From: Chrysomallon squamiferum
Taxonomy: Eukaryota > Mollusca > Gastropoda > Neomphalida > Peltospiridae
DNA length: 64,000 bases
Assembly: GCA_012295275.1 (NCBI GenBank)
Contig: CM022672.1
Coordinates: 11,457,904 to 11,521,903, forward strand
Direction: 5' to 3'
Part shown: in pieces, positions 26,914 through 37,030 of the stretch
How the letters are laid out: the number at the start of each line of letters is the position of its first letter
Position numbering within the stretch: position 1 is the first letter of the stretch
Program-made: the position numbers and the translations under genes
Notes under the pieces: model-generated
What the model was told of the DNA's origin: nothing
Databases searched by the model: none
What the model saw: only the letters and a program-made list of their open reading frames with translations

Positions 26914-28469
26914 CTAACTTTTCCAAAATATTATTTTCCTATTATATATCAGTACTATTAGATCGAGTAAAAATGCATATTAAAATGACATCAAGATCTC
27001 TTTGACAGCTTTGATATGAAAAAAGTTATGACTATATCTGAATAAACTTTTAGGGTATTTTTCATTTATAAACTATGGAGAAACTGGGATTTGTTTTTGT
27101 CATTTTGCAACATAAACACTGAATATCTGATGTAGTTTTAATCCATAATGTATGTATTATATAACAAAATGAAGCATTTAATAAGTTCTAAAGCTGTAGG
27201 CTATTCTTAAGCAACTTGCTAATACTCATCAATTTTAATTAACTAATTAATAACACTAAACTGCCTTATTTATGCAGTTCTCAAAAACTCAATGGAAATT
27301 AAACCAATACACAAAAATATCTTCTTTTTTTCAAGAATTGTAGGGTCTTTTACATATTCAACATTTCAAGCATTTTGTTAACATTTTTTTTTTTTACCAA
27401 TTAATTAATAGCATTAATTAGTGTTAATTTGCCTTATGCCATCATTTTACAGATCTAATGTTTCACAAAAATCAAACTACTATGTCTCAGTTATATCTGA
27501 TATTGGAGTATTTCAAAGGTCTATATGCTTCACACAACGTATTCCTCAATAAAATATTGAACTTGTAAGACATTGACTGTTGCTGCGTCATTTGCTGAGG
27601 ACATCACTCATTTTGGTATTCAAAAATATCCATCTGCAACGTATTTGTATGAAATATGTCTGACTACGAGAAAGATGCATTATTTGTTATTTGTATATTA
27701 TTTAAAGTCTCAAGTAAGCTTGCCTTGGGCACACGACGATCATTTTGAAACGGTAAATTTGTCTGTTGATTCTCCGTTGTTTGACAAAGATGACATGTCA
27801 AAAAACAAATACTGTGATGAAGATGATTATTATATACCACGTAATCGCAAATTTTGTTTTGGAAATTATGCAAAAATAATGACGAAAGAGAAACGACAAC
27901 GAGGGAAACATCTTCAAGTTCAAGGTAAACAGTCACAACAATCAGACGACCTTCCGCAGCGACGCACGTTACCTCGTTTGTCACATACCTAATAATATAT
28001 ATATATTATATATAATATAAAATTTAGTTTTTGAACTATCACTATTGACTATGGCTCCTTCAAATACATTAAATGACGTTATTTAAGAGATTCCAGTTGA
28101 TATTATATTATAAATGTTATATTTATTTTTAGCATTTACATGATAATTATTGTCATATCGTATCATATATGACTATGCCACTGACGGTGGCAGCAGCAAG
28201 ATATTACTCATTTACTGCCAGGTTTGCCTGAATACAAATAACCAAGCCCTGGACCTAGCCTAAACTTCACTTGTTATACCAATGGCAAAGCCTTTTATTA
28301 TAATTAATTACTTCGAATGCCTTGTCAGTATAATTTTCTGTCAAATAATAAACGATAATCGTTTTATTACCTTTCCTGATGCTGTTCCACCAGCTACACC
28401 GATCAAAAATGGCCTCTGTATAGGCTCTAAACGATTCATCCGTGGGCTGGACGATTTCGACGACGCCAT
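22104..28469 (-). CDS. UCK2: Uridine-cytidine kinase (UCK1/2 type), seven exons, intact copy
   Basis: Phosphorylates uridine and cytidine to UMP and CMP in cytosolic pyrimidine salvage (family knowledge). Exons in transcript order: 28371-28469, 26582-26741, 25757-25853, 24351-24493, 23567-23664, 23008-23056 and 22104-22210. They total 753 nt, all with GT/AG ends and consistent phase, giving 250 residues and TGA; human UCK2 has 261. The P-loop [11 protein letters not shown] covers residues 24-34 and is split by intron 1 between K33 and S34. Other family blocks are [86 protein letters not shown], and a C-terminus ending RPH as in vertebrate UCK2. All expected catalytic blocks are there. The UCK1/UCK2 choice rests mainly on that tail. 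A second, broken copy lies 9-12 kb to the right. Confidence 0.95.
22915..23000 (-). mobile_element. tRNA-derived SINE-like unit in UCK intron 6
   Basis: Read on the minus strand, GCTAAATGGTTAAAGC resembles a tRNA D-arm/A-box, and about 44 bases later ACAGGCTCAAACCCTG resembles a T-arm/B-box. This is the spacing of a tRNA-derived SINE head. It sits within 10 bases of the exon 6 splice donor and is kept in the second copy (35055-35140). The acceptor stem does not pair, so it is not a working tRNA. Confidence 0.45.
23685..23880. repeat. Imperfect GACA/GATA and CACA array in UCK intron 4
   Basis: Diverged CAGA, GATA and ACAC repeats run next to exon 5. The open frames across it are low-complexity artefacts. 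Confidence 0.85.
25977..26453. mobile_element. MITE-like element with terminal inverted repeats in UCK intron 2
   Basis: The left end (about 25977-26010) contains AACCTTGGGTTACGAACTTA and the right end (about 26420-26450) contains TTCATAACCCACGGTTCC. The second is the diverged reverse complement of the first. Internal sequence also mirrors around GTTCGTG/CACGAAC. At about 475 bp with no transposase, it fits a non-autonomous DNA transposon. I cannot fix the target-site duplication. Ends of the type AACCTCGGGTTACGAA recur in Tc1/mariner-related MITEs (recollection, not checked). Confidence 0.55.
26865..26911. repeat. (GT)n microsatellite in UCK intron 1
   Basis: About 23 GT units starting after ATTAACG, in the long first intron, about 120 bases from the exon 2 acceptor. 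Confidence 0.95.
27675..27992 (+). CDS. Unassigned 105-aa ORF inside UCK intron 1, opposite strand
   Basis: I do not recognise this. From the first ATG the frame is open for 105 residues, and 34 further codons upstream are also open. Base composition is less AT-rich than the flanks and there is no low-complexity run. The translation has an acidic stretch ([17 protein letters not shown], about residues 36-52), then a basic stretch rich in K, R and Q. A potential splice donor (CAAG/GTAAAC) lies inside it near 27925. The matching region of the second UCK copy is missing. It may be an exon of a divergent transcript, a retroelement scrap or chance. Confidence 0.25.
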   Translation: MHYLLFVYYLKSQVSLPWAHDDHFETVNLSVDSPLFDKDDMSKNKYCDEDDYYIPRNRKFCFGNYAKIMTKEKRQRGKHLQVQGKQSQQSDDLPQRRTLPRLSHT

Positions 28470-28812
28470 TTTATTTACAAAACAGAAATGCCTGATGCCG
28501 TTATTGATAATTGAGATGCGAAATAATTTAGAACCAAAATATAAGTACATATCTTGGAAGTTTTGCTAACCTAAGATAACAATGATTATCACATATCGTG
28601 TCTAAACTGGACGTATTATTTCATCATGCAGATTAACGACAACTATCAAAAAGTGGTTAAACGCTTTCAACAGTAAATGTAAATATAAGTCTAAAAAATA
28701 AATGCATTATTTATATAATTATAGCTTTTTAAGAAGCTTATTTAATTTCATTTCATTTTATATTTCTTTTCTATTTTATTTTTTTATTTTAGTAATAATA
28801 CATTTTACTGTG

Positions 28813-29567
28813 TGATGGAGCCTCATTAGTGCCTCTTTTTCAGACTTGTTTTTAATCATAATTTTTGTTTTCTATTTAATAAATTAAATAATATTCACAA
28901 AACACTTATTTTTATATGCCCATTTAAAGCAGAGTGTCTGCTACATTTTATGTTAAGTGTATTATTATATTACGGTAATATTTATTTATTAATGTCAGGA
29001 AATGGGGGTAACTACACTCAAACTAAATACTAGAGAGAATGCAGACGTCCGTGGGCTGATTAGAAGCTGTATTATATAATTATTATATAGTTTTATATAA
29101 TTCCGTTATTTTATATCCATAGCGAGTTTATAGCCGAAAATTCCACAAATAAACCCATATGCATACAATTCGGCCATTCGGGATTACACTTCAGAACTGG
29201 TTGCCATCATCAGTTATGCTATGGGTAAAAACATAATAATGACGGAACCTCATTAGTGCCTCTTCGCCAGACTTGTTTTTAATTGTAATTTGGTTTTCTT
29301 TGTAGTGAATTATAGAATATTCACAAAATCCCTAATTTTATATGTCCGGTTAAAGCAGAATGTATGCTACCTGTTATCTTAAATATCTTATTATATTACG
29401 GTAATATTTATTTAGCTATCTTGTATAATCATGTTTATAATTTTTATTTTTATAGTTCTTAACTGTTTACCTAAATAAAGACAGAAAATGGGGTTAAATA
29501 CACAAAAACTAAATAGCAGAGCGTATGCAGACGTACAACGACTGTTTAGAAGCTGTATTATAGAACT
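28813..29567 (+). repeat. Pair of direct repeats R1 (28813-29078) and R2 (29237-29567)
   Basis: Both start CCTCATTAGTGCCTCTT and run through CAGACTTGTTTTTAAT, AATATTCACAAAA, TTATTATATTACGGTAATAT and AGAAGCTGTATTATA. R2 carries about 65 extra bases. R2 leads directly into the 5' LTR-like repeat. They could be remnants of an earlier element's termini or a tandem 5' region of the LTR element. Confidence 0.8.
29115..29226. mobile_element. 112-bp piece bounded by 9-bp inverted repeats
   Basis: ATCCATAGC at the left and GCTATGGGT at the right are inverted repeats with one mismatch, lying between R1 and R2. It may be a tiny MITE or an ordinary spacer of the repeat unit. Confidence 0.3.
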
Positions 29568-29893
29568 AAAACGTATTTAGAAAGATCAAGTGAAGCAACT
29601 GGTCTTAATTAGTTTTGTATTATTTGTCAACTCTGCTTTGATAACGCATCGTCGAATCGTACGTTTTAACTATATAACTATATATTACCCTTTAGGGTTA
29701 ATTTGTGTAAACTACATATATATATAACAATTATTCATACTGAATTCGTGTCTGTGTTATTGTTCTCAAGTGGATACAGAATAGTCATATAGTAGTTTAA
29801 GCTGTCTCAGATAATTAACACATTGTCACGTGACGCTATTGTAGTCTGCTACCCTTTAGACGGGACGAGCCAAATTTTATGTAGTAATACCAC
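29555..29893 (+). mobile_element. 5' LTR-like repeat of a Gypsy-type element
   Basis: Recurs at about 32985-33335. Shared blocks include CGAATCGTAC, TAGTTTAAGCTGTCTCAG (one difference) and GTCTGCTACCCTTTAGACGG followed by GACGAGCCA. By eye identity is about 80%, so the insertion is old. Both end near AATACCAC. Clear homology runs from about 29600; the earlier 45 bases match weakly. The downstream bases ACTAGTCACCGTGACAG may hold a primer-binding site but I cannot assign a tRNA. Confidence 0.75.
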
Positions 29894-29999
29894 TCAGACT
29901 AGTCACCGTGACAGAAACACACAGTCATATTCTAGGACAGCCTCAGTTCCATCACCTCCATACAATCTGGACATTCCATCAAACCAGACCTACTTGACA

Positions 30000-30435
30000 A
30001 AATATACCATCTACACGAAGACATATTACGTAACAACAAACTAATCATGCACTATTAAACAAATGAAATTCTATCCATCGCGACCAAGCATTACGACAAA
30101 CGGTGGCAAAATGAATGGAATAATACTAAAAACATCTTGCATTTCAATATTAAACCACTCATCAAAACACCTAAAATCACTCTGACTAACAAACTACATA
30201 ACAACAATCTTACCAAAATCAGAACTGGCTACTCGACAGACCTAAAAGCAGTCAGATTCAAATGTAAAATCACCACATTACCCAACACCTTGGCACCAGA
30301 CATGAAAAATAGAGAGCTAATCCTCGCTGCAGTAACAACTTACATTGTGAACACAAAATACAAACTTTAAACTCAAGCAGATGAAAGTTTGATTTTATTA
30401 TTATTATTATTATTATCATTATTATTATTATTATA
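30000..30435 (+). pseudogene. Retroposon scrap, possibly a LINE C-terminus with ATT tail
   Basis: The frame 30059-30370 is open for 103 residues without an ATG start. The sequence just upstream reads on in the same style across one stop. It contains KRWQNEWNNT, a long K/N/T-rich stretch and LTKIRTGYSTDL, which resembles the region after RNase H in jockey-like LINEs (a motif such as L-x-x-L-R-T-G-H). A (TTA)n run at 30395-30435 follows the stop like a retroposon tail. The family assignment is tentative. Confidence 0.35.
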
Positions 30436-30479
30436 AACACAATTACAATCAAAACACACCCTATACAAAACAATAACAA

Positions 30480-31108
30480 TAAATAAACAAATTAATTGAC
30501 TTACAGATTGATTGGTTGAGCAGCTGATTGATCTACCGATGAATCTGCTGATTGACGAATTAAGTGACTAGCCGATTAAACTAACCTAAGAAAAAAAAAA
30601 ATAATAATAAATTAAAAATAATAATAACTTACTTTCAGACTGTAGGACCAAATATTAACCAGGCTATCGGAATTTAAAACTGTACATAATAAATATAAAT
30701 ACGTTAACTACTTTCTTATTCTTATTCTTTTCAGGTTCAGAACTAAATTTATCATTTCAGGCTTGAACAAGAGGAACTAAAAATTAAATAACCTAACATA
30801 GGTCAAATGAAAGTCTGTCAACACTTGTAAATACGTTCAGCACAAACTGGCTACTACATGTTGTTCACGTGTATGAAAAAACATTGGCAAAAAAAGAAAA
30901 AAGAAAAAGAAATTGGCAATTGTTGGATGATAAAGATGAAAATGTCAAGAGCGCCCAAGAACAGAACAACAAATAGGACCGGACCTTCACGAACCAGGTG
31001 ATGAAAACAAATTGAACGAACTGCACAAGTCCCGGAGCACCAACGAGCGGAAAGCAACAACAAAACACCGCAACCAGTTCGTTAAGATTCGATCTGTTCA
31101 AAACTCTC
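30480..31108. other. Interval between LINE-like scrap and protease region
   Basis: The left part is AT-rich with poly-A and AAT runs. About 30930-31090 is richer in GC, and open frames overlap on both strands with no domain I can name. It is presumably decayed gag or other retroelement sequence. No zinc knuckle is seen. Confidence 0.45.
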
Positions 31109-31189
31109 TTGTGTCATGCAAACGTAAAGAGAATCGCTTTCTCTTTCCTTCCCCAATATTTTTTTCTGAGACAGACGCACCCTCTGAAA

Positions 31190-31665
31190 AGAGATAATGA
31201 TAAGGTTGTTGGATTTATTCAGAGAGATAGGAATTTGGAGGCAGTTAGGTTGCCAGATATGCCAAGTAGGAATAAAGTTGACGCCTATGTGTCTAGTGGC
31301 GAGATTTTCTGTATGTTGCAAACAGATATTACTGAATAATTGACGATTTTCAGAGATACCGGGGCATATCAAAGTTTAATTCTTGAAAATGCCTTAAATA
31401 AAGTATCATATACACAGACAGGGACAAGTGTTCCAGGTGTTTCTGCATTCGAAATTTGTGTTAGGTAATGTAGTGTTAGGAGTTATAGCTCAGTTACCTT
31501 TTGTGAATGAAGATTTGTTACTTGGAAATGATTTAAGAGTTAGATGTTATCACAGAGATTGTGATATTTTAGAAGTAGCGGAGTCGCCTGTTGTAGTTGA
31601 ACGAGACGTTACTGTATCCGGCTTGCGTTACTACCCGATCCAGGTCTGCAAAAGTTAAATTGCCA
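31190..31665 (+). pseudogene. Gypsy-type aspartic protease region, frameshifted
   Basis: FRDTGAYQSLIL at about 31349-31384 carries the DTG active-site triad (codons 31355-31363). The following strand continues in another frame (31428 onward) to the block DLLLGNDL at about 31513-31536, typical of the protease C-terminal half in Gypsy pol. A stop lies just before the DTG segment and there is a frame change near 31425. RT should follow in a normal Gypsy element but does not; the sequence runs into a linker with LLYPACVTTRSRS. Non-functional. Confidence 0.8.
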
Positions 31666-31969
31666 GATGTAGAACTTATAGATTTGTCAGAAACGTTTGT
31701 CAGTCATTCAGCACAGACGGAAGCAGCAAAGCGTAATGTTAGCGTATCGGCTGATATGTCGGGATCACGTAATCCAGTAATAAGCGGTAAGGAACCAGAA
31801 AGGTGTGATATTTCGCGTGTGCCTTGGGACAAAGTTTGTCTCCATAGAGATCAAAAATCCGACCAGACACTAAAATGTGTTTGGTATAAGGTGATAGATT
31901 ACAAATTAATAGTTAAGCATAAAGAATGTTATTACCTAAACGAGGATGTGTTGATGAGAAAAAATAAAA

Positions 31970-32410
31970 GTGGTTGCCGAGAATTATGAGTTGACTGAAC
32001 CTTATAAAATCATATTAATTAGCAAATACTGGAGAGAGATATTGAGTTCAGGTCATGAAAGTCTCTTTGTTGGACACTTGGGGAGGACAAAAACGTATGC
32101 CGGAGTGCCCGCTGATTTTTATTGGCCTGGTTTGTTTCAGGATACGAGTGATTTTTGTGAGATCGTGTTGCGTGTCAGATCACAGGGAAGCCCAACCAAA
32201 AGATCTCACCCCTACCCTTGCAAACTATCCCTGTTGACGGTGATGTTTCACGAACCGATTTCCGAATGCTACCCTTTTGCGTAACGTAAATGCGATCGTA
32301 ATCATTAAAACATTAATTAAATACTGTTCAATGACCAGTCTATCTAGCGAAATTCAGTCTGACGGGGGAAGTAACTTCATGTCAAAATTATTCCAGCAAG
32401 TCACGGTCTG
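31970..32410 (+). pseudogene. Gypsy-type integrase: zinc-binding head and core fragment
   Basis: HESLFVGHLGRTKTYAG then DFYWPGLFQDTSDFC (about 32055-32160) is the HHCC zinc-binding domain. A single-base shift follows the first cysteine, and the second cysteine cluster is in the neighbouring frame. The next part reads LPLQTIPVDGD, the usual entry to the catalytic core. A separate piece at about 32330-32410 (EIQSDGGSNFMSKLF) matches the core segment around the second acidic residue. Stops and shifts make it inactive. Confidence 0.8.
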
Positions 32411-32479
32411 TTAGAAATCCATCAGGTACACCACAACACACAGCGATTAGAACTATTTCAACCAATCAGAGAGCATCAC

Positions 32480-32764
32480 TCACTTGTTTCAAGTTACACC
32501 AAACTTTCTACGCTGGCCACGCTCATTACATCCCTGCTCAGAAAAGATGTGAAATTTCTTTGGACGGAAGAGTGTGAAAAAGCATTTCTCTTGAAAAAAA
32601 TGTTGTCGAATCCCATAATGGCTGCACCTAATTACCGATGTCCCTTTAAACTAGCCTGTGATGCTAGACAAGTAGGATCGAGAGCTTTCTTATTCCAAGA
32701 AGCCAAAATTGGACTTGACCATCCAGTCAGCTACTTTTCACGAGACAAGTTATTAATTATTTGA
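32480..32764 (+). pseudogene. Gypsy-type RT connection / RNase H fragment
   Basis: FLWTEECEKAF, a basic K-x-x-L-x-x-P-I-M-A-A-P stretch and FKLACDARQVGSRAFLFQ, then HPVSYFSRDKL, match the segment joining reverse transcriptase to RNase H, where the D of the CDAR block corresponds to the first catalytic acid. It lies after the integrase pieces, the reverse of the normal Gypsy order, and ends at a stop at 32762-32764. The following bases (ILTGAP, LSEGRVLNTKY in another frame) are further decayed pol. Confidence 0.75.
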
Positions 32765-32984
32765 AAGGAGATATTTTGACTGGTGCGCCTTCTTGCGACA
32801 CGTTGTCCGAGGGACGTGTGCTCAACACAAAGTACCACTCAGGCAATGGTAATTATGATTTAAATGTGGGTTTTTTAATGTTGATGGATAAAAGATAGTC
32901 AAGAATATTTCTGTTGGGGATTTTATTGTGTTATTCCGTGGTACGTACTTACGCTTGAAAACTAAGTAACAAACTAAAATAACT

Positions 32985-33335
32985 TATTTTAATAACTAAA
33001 AGATAAGCTAGAAAGTTAAAGTAACCAACTGGGGGGCTTAATTATTGTAGTATTATTTATCAACATTATTCGCATTTATACGTTATCGTTCGAATCGTAC
33101 AATTAAATTATATGTTACCATTGAATGATTGATGGTTAATTTATGTGGAATATACATATATATAAAACAATTACCCATATTCAATTCTTATTTGCCTTAT
33201 TGTTCTTTAATGGATAGAGAATAGTCATTTAGTAGCTTAAGCTGTCTCAGACAATTAATAACTTGTCACGCGACGTTATTATAGTCTGCTACCCTTTAGA
33301 CGGGACGAGCCAGACTTTAGGTATTAATACCACCG
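32985..33335 (+). mobile_element. 3' LTR-like repeat of the Gypsy-type element
   Basis: Partner of the repeat at 29.6-29.9 kb. A purine-rich CTGGGGGG at about 33031 immediately precedes the best-matching part, as a polypurine tract would. It ends at AATACCAC, directly before the flanking sequence shared with the second UCK copy. Confidence 0.75.
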
Positions 33336-35054
33336 TGTCATACGGCATTACACAATGCACTGTGCTTGGTTAATGAAGGATCATTTGTGTTTTTCTGTTT
33401 ACGGATAGGCATAACTGGGAGTGTATTCTTTTTAAGTTGATTTTACCCGACCGAATTAGCGATAGCAAGTTTACTCTTACAAACTGTATTTCAAAAATAA
33501 TAAATAAATAATAAATAAATAAAAATTAAATTACTTGAATGATACTTATAAGGCATCGACAGTAAGGCACGCCCATATGACAATGTCTAGTAAACGGCTG
33601 GTTCGGTCTAATCATAACTGTTTCTGACCAGCCACACCAGTCATGTTGATGTTTTCAAATGATTGTAATGATCAATCTTTGTTAATAACAAAATATAATT
33701 TTAGTTTTGTTAATATATTTTAGTACATAAAAATCCAATAACAACAATAAAAATTAATAAATAATAAACCAAAATCAAAAATTAAAAAATCCACAAAATT
33801 ATTGCAGTTAGTTGTGTTTTTTAACCTGAGAATCCTATTATAAAAATGTTCAAATACTTCCCTTTAAATAATAAGCACTTTGAATGAAAAGATATTCTTA
33901 CTGATAAATATAAAATTGGAAAACAAAATGACCTAAAGGTTTTGAAACAAACAAGCTAACACAAAATTAAAAAAGCAGTTTAACACACAAACACCCACAC
34001 ACATTATTCCAATAAAACATAGCTTTGTAACTAGTTAAAACACCACAAATAAGCATAGTTTTATAAGTAGTTAAATAGATGTAACTAGCTGATTACACAT
34101 TTTAGATTCAGTGTATGATATCAGCATCAAGATATAAGCTGGATCTCTGCTCTTTGCTGATTTTATTTCCTTTTTTTCTTTTCTAGCTGTCACTTTCCAA
34201 GCTATCATCTTGTTTTGTGGTTGTGTGTTGAGTCTCACTAATGGACTACAGTTCTTTCTAAGTCATATTTAGTGCAGTGAATAACAGATGGGACCAGTGA
34301 TCAATGAGGTCTGCCCACAAATGAATCAGAATTGTGTCGAGATCTTTTTGAAGCACTTACTGGCCTCATGAGCTCCTGGATATGTTGCACAATAAGGTCT
34401 ATAGCAACTGGAAAAAATATTTTTTTAAATTAAATTACAAAACACTGAGAATAATACAAACAAAACCAGGAAATGGTTTAATTTAACAGTGCACAGAAAA
34501 GATTTTAAATCTATATTTAACAACAGCAGCAAAGAATCTTTTGTACACACATTTGTGTAGATTAGAAAGCATGTTGTAATGTTAAATCAATTTACTGAAA
34601 CAGATAATAGTCCTATAAGACTGATCCTAAAACCTTTCATCTCCTTGAACTAAAGGTTAGCATTGCTGTTTTAAGTTCTACTTAATAAGTAAGTGTGTAA
34701 GTAAATAAATTGATATGTAAACTAAAACATTTCATTGTTAATAAATTAAGTGGTATATGTATTGTAAATTATAACCCCACCACAAACATATGTATTTTCT
34801 GTTTATGAAACAATAAAATTATTATTTTTAGCCCCATTGCTGTAACAAATAAAACAGACCTGAAAAATAATTGATTTTTTTTTTCTTTTTATATCACTCT
34901 ACACATTATCCTATCTGTTACATACTTACATTGTGTTACGTTTTATTTATATAACATTATGAGTTAAGATGGATGCTTTACCACCAAATAAATTCTTCAA
35001 ATGATTAACAGACAGCACACAGGCCAGTGAGATATCAATTATTCTGATTTTAAT

Positions 35055-35140
35055 AAACCTGTGGGCACTGAGAGCAGGGTTTGAGCCTGTGGCATAGCAT
35101 GTCCCTGACTTAAGCTTTAACCATTTAGCTGAGATGAACA
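35055..35140 (-). mobile_element. Second copy of the tRNA-derived SINE-like unit
   Basis: Nearly identical to the unit at 22915-23000, in the same place beside exon 6, so it predates the locus duplication. Confidence 0.45.
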
Positions 35141-36768
35141 AACTCACCTGTATTGTCTGCTCCTCTGGGAATTATCACATCTGCGTATTTCTTTGTCTAC
35201 AAGTAAAATACATTAAGACATATAACATCAAAATAAATTATTATGATAAAAGATCTGGAAAAGGTAACATCTTTTTTATTTTTTTATTTAAATTCATTTG
35301 CTGATTATTTTGAAAAAGAAAATACAAGTGGTATACTAGTTTAAAAAAAAAAAATTCTTTAATACAAAATATGAAATTATGACTCAATTTAGATAAATAA
35401 TTTGACATAATTTTAAATATTTTATAATAAAAAATTAGGGGCATTTTTTATTAAATAATGATTTAAAAAAAAAAAAAAGTATTATTTTTTTCAATGTATG
35501 TATTCTTTCCACAATGTATAGTTAGACAGACAGATACATGATACTTAAACAAACAGATAGACATACAGACAAATCGACAGATAAATACAGACAGACAGAT
35601 AGCAAACATGTACACATAATTATATGTATGTATATATTTACATTTAATTTATACTCTACCAGTGTAACAAGTGAACAGAATGAGTGAAAAATTAATTGTA
35701 AGATTGTCTTAAACATGCATAACTACTGAAATGGCTGTAACTAGACTCTTTTCAAAATGAGGCAAAACCAGTTACTCACTGAGCAGAGTGGGATAAAAAA
35801 ATAGGGTGAGGGGTTTCAGGGCCAAATGTATTCAGTGGATATCATTTCTATTGGAATAGAGATTTATATTTTATATTTTTAAAATAAAGTCTTATAAAAA
35901 AGAAATCAATGTTTTTATATATATTTTTTTTTTTTTTACCTATAGTATGAGGCATTTGCCTCAATGTAGTTATGGCCATGACTGACCATCATCAAGAATT
36001 GATCCAGCCTGCTGTTAGAAACCCAATAACAATTATAACAAATAATAAATAAGAAAAGAAAATAATTTTTTTTTAAATACTTCACACTTAATATTTGGCA
36101 ATTGCAATGATTTACTCAGTGTATAGAGGGTTTTTGTTGTTAGTGCAACTGTCTATTTCAGTGTATGAAATCATACTTCCAAAAAATGTTACCTTTAATG
36201 TGTTATTAAGAAATTTTATTCTTATATTTTATTATTAGCATAGATTCATTATTAGTAGGTTAAAAAAAAAAAAAAAAAAAAAAAGTCACTTGGAAGTTTA
36301 CAAAAATAGACAAAAATATCTGGTAAGTGATTTTAAATACTTCATACAGCCTACCCAAAGGTAAATTGTTAAAGAAAATACTTATCTGTACAAGTTTTCA
36401 AATAATATTTACCTCTTCTTGAAAGCCTAGTGTCAGGGTCTGTATCAACAAATAACTTCATGTGGAACATGTCTCGCAGTTCCTTAGGATAAAAGACTAG
36501 AATTCCTTCAAACAGAATAACATCAGAAGGATATATTCTGTGCCCTGAGTCCTCCCTGCAAAATATAATTATTTCAGTTATTTATAAAAACAGCTATAAT
36601 GATCAGTGAGCAAAGAATTAAACTCTGAGTATTCACACTATATTTAGGTGCCTTCTCAATAACTGAAATACATAAATTTATGAAAACATTCAAAAAATAA
36701 AGAAATCAATTTTATTATTTTTTAATTTGTATATATCAAATTTGTTTTTTTGGTATTTTTGTTAAATA

Positions 36769-37030
36769 GAAAGCCTAGTGTCAGGGTGTGTATCAACAAA
36801 TAATTTTATGTGGAACATATCTCGCTGTTCCTTTGGGTATATTCAGTGCCACCAGCTACACCGATCAAAAATGGCCTGTGTATTATGTATAGGCTCTAAG
36901 TTTAAACACTTGTTATGCCATTGCCGTTTATTACAGTTATTTACTTCGAATTTACTGTCAAATAATAAAAAGATAATCGTTTTATTACCTTTCCGGATGC
37001 TGTTCCAATTACACCGATCAAAAAGTTGAA
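36769..37030 (-). pseudogene. Chimaeric UCK exon shards (partial exon 4 joined to partial exon 1)
   Basis: 36772-36840 repeats most of exon 4 with several changes. At about 36845 it switches abruptly to the middle of exon 1 (GCCACCAGCTACACCGATCA, about 36848-36900), then to intron 1/exon 1 boundary sequence again (about 36960-37025). The lab-style clean junctions indicate several local rearrangements after duplication. Confidence 0.85.

Larger units (their letters stand above)
28803..33339. mobile_element. ~4.5-kb insertion block, absent from the second UCK copy
   Basis: Sequence left of about 28803 (AATAATACATT) and right of about 33339 (GGCATTACACAATGCACTG) is contiguous in the other copy at about 38120-38150 (AATACATTATACAGCATTAC). 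The block therefore entered this copy, or was lost from the other. It holds two direct repeats, a short TIR-bounded piece, a decayed Gypsy-type LTR element and a LINE-like scrap. Exact ends and target duplication are blurred by divergence. Confidence 0.75.

Noticed and set aside
29823-30044. 73-codon frame across the 5' LTR end
   Set aside because: Begins inside the LTR at a non-ATG codon, and the alternative frame shows better continuity with the LINE-like scrap.
30854-31101. Two overlapping minus-strand frames of 69-78 codons within the retroelement block
   Set aside because: Hydrophobic, mutually frame-shifted readings of decayed element DNA. No domain can be named.
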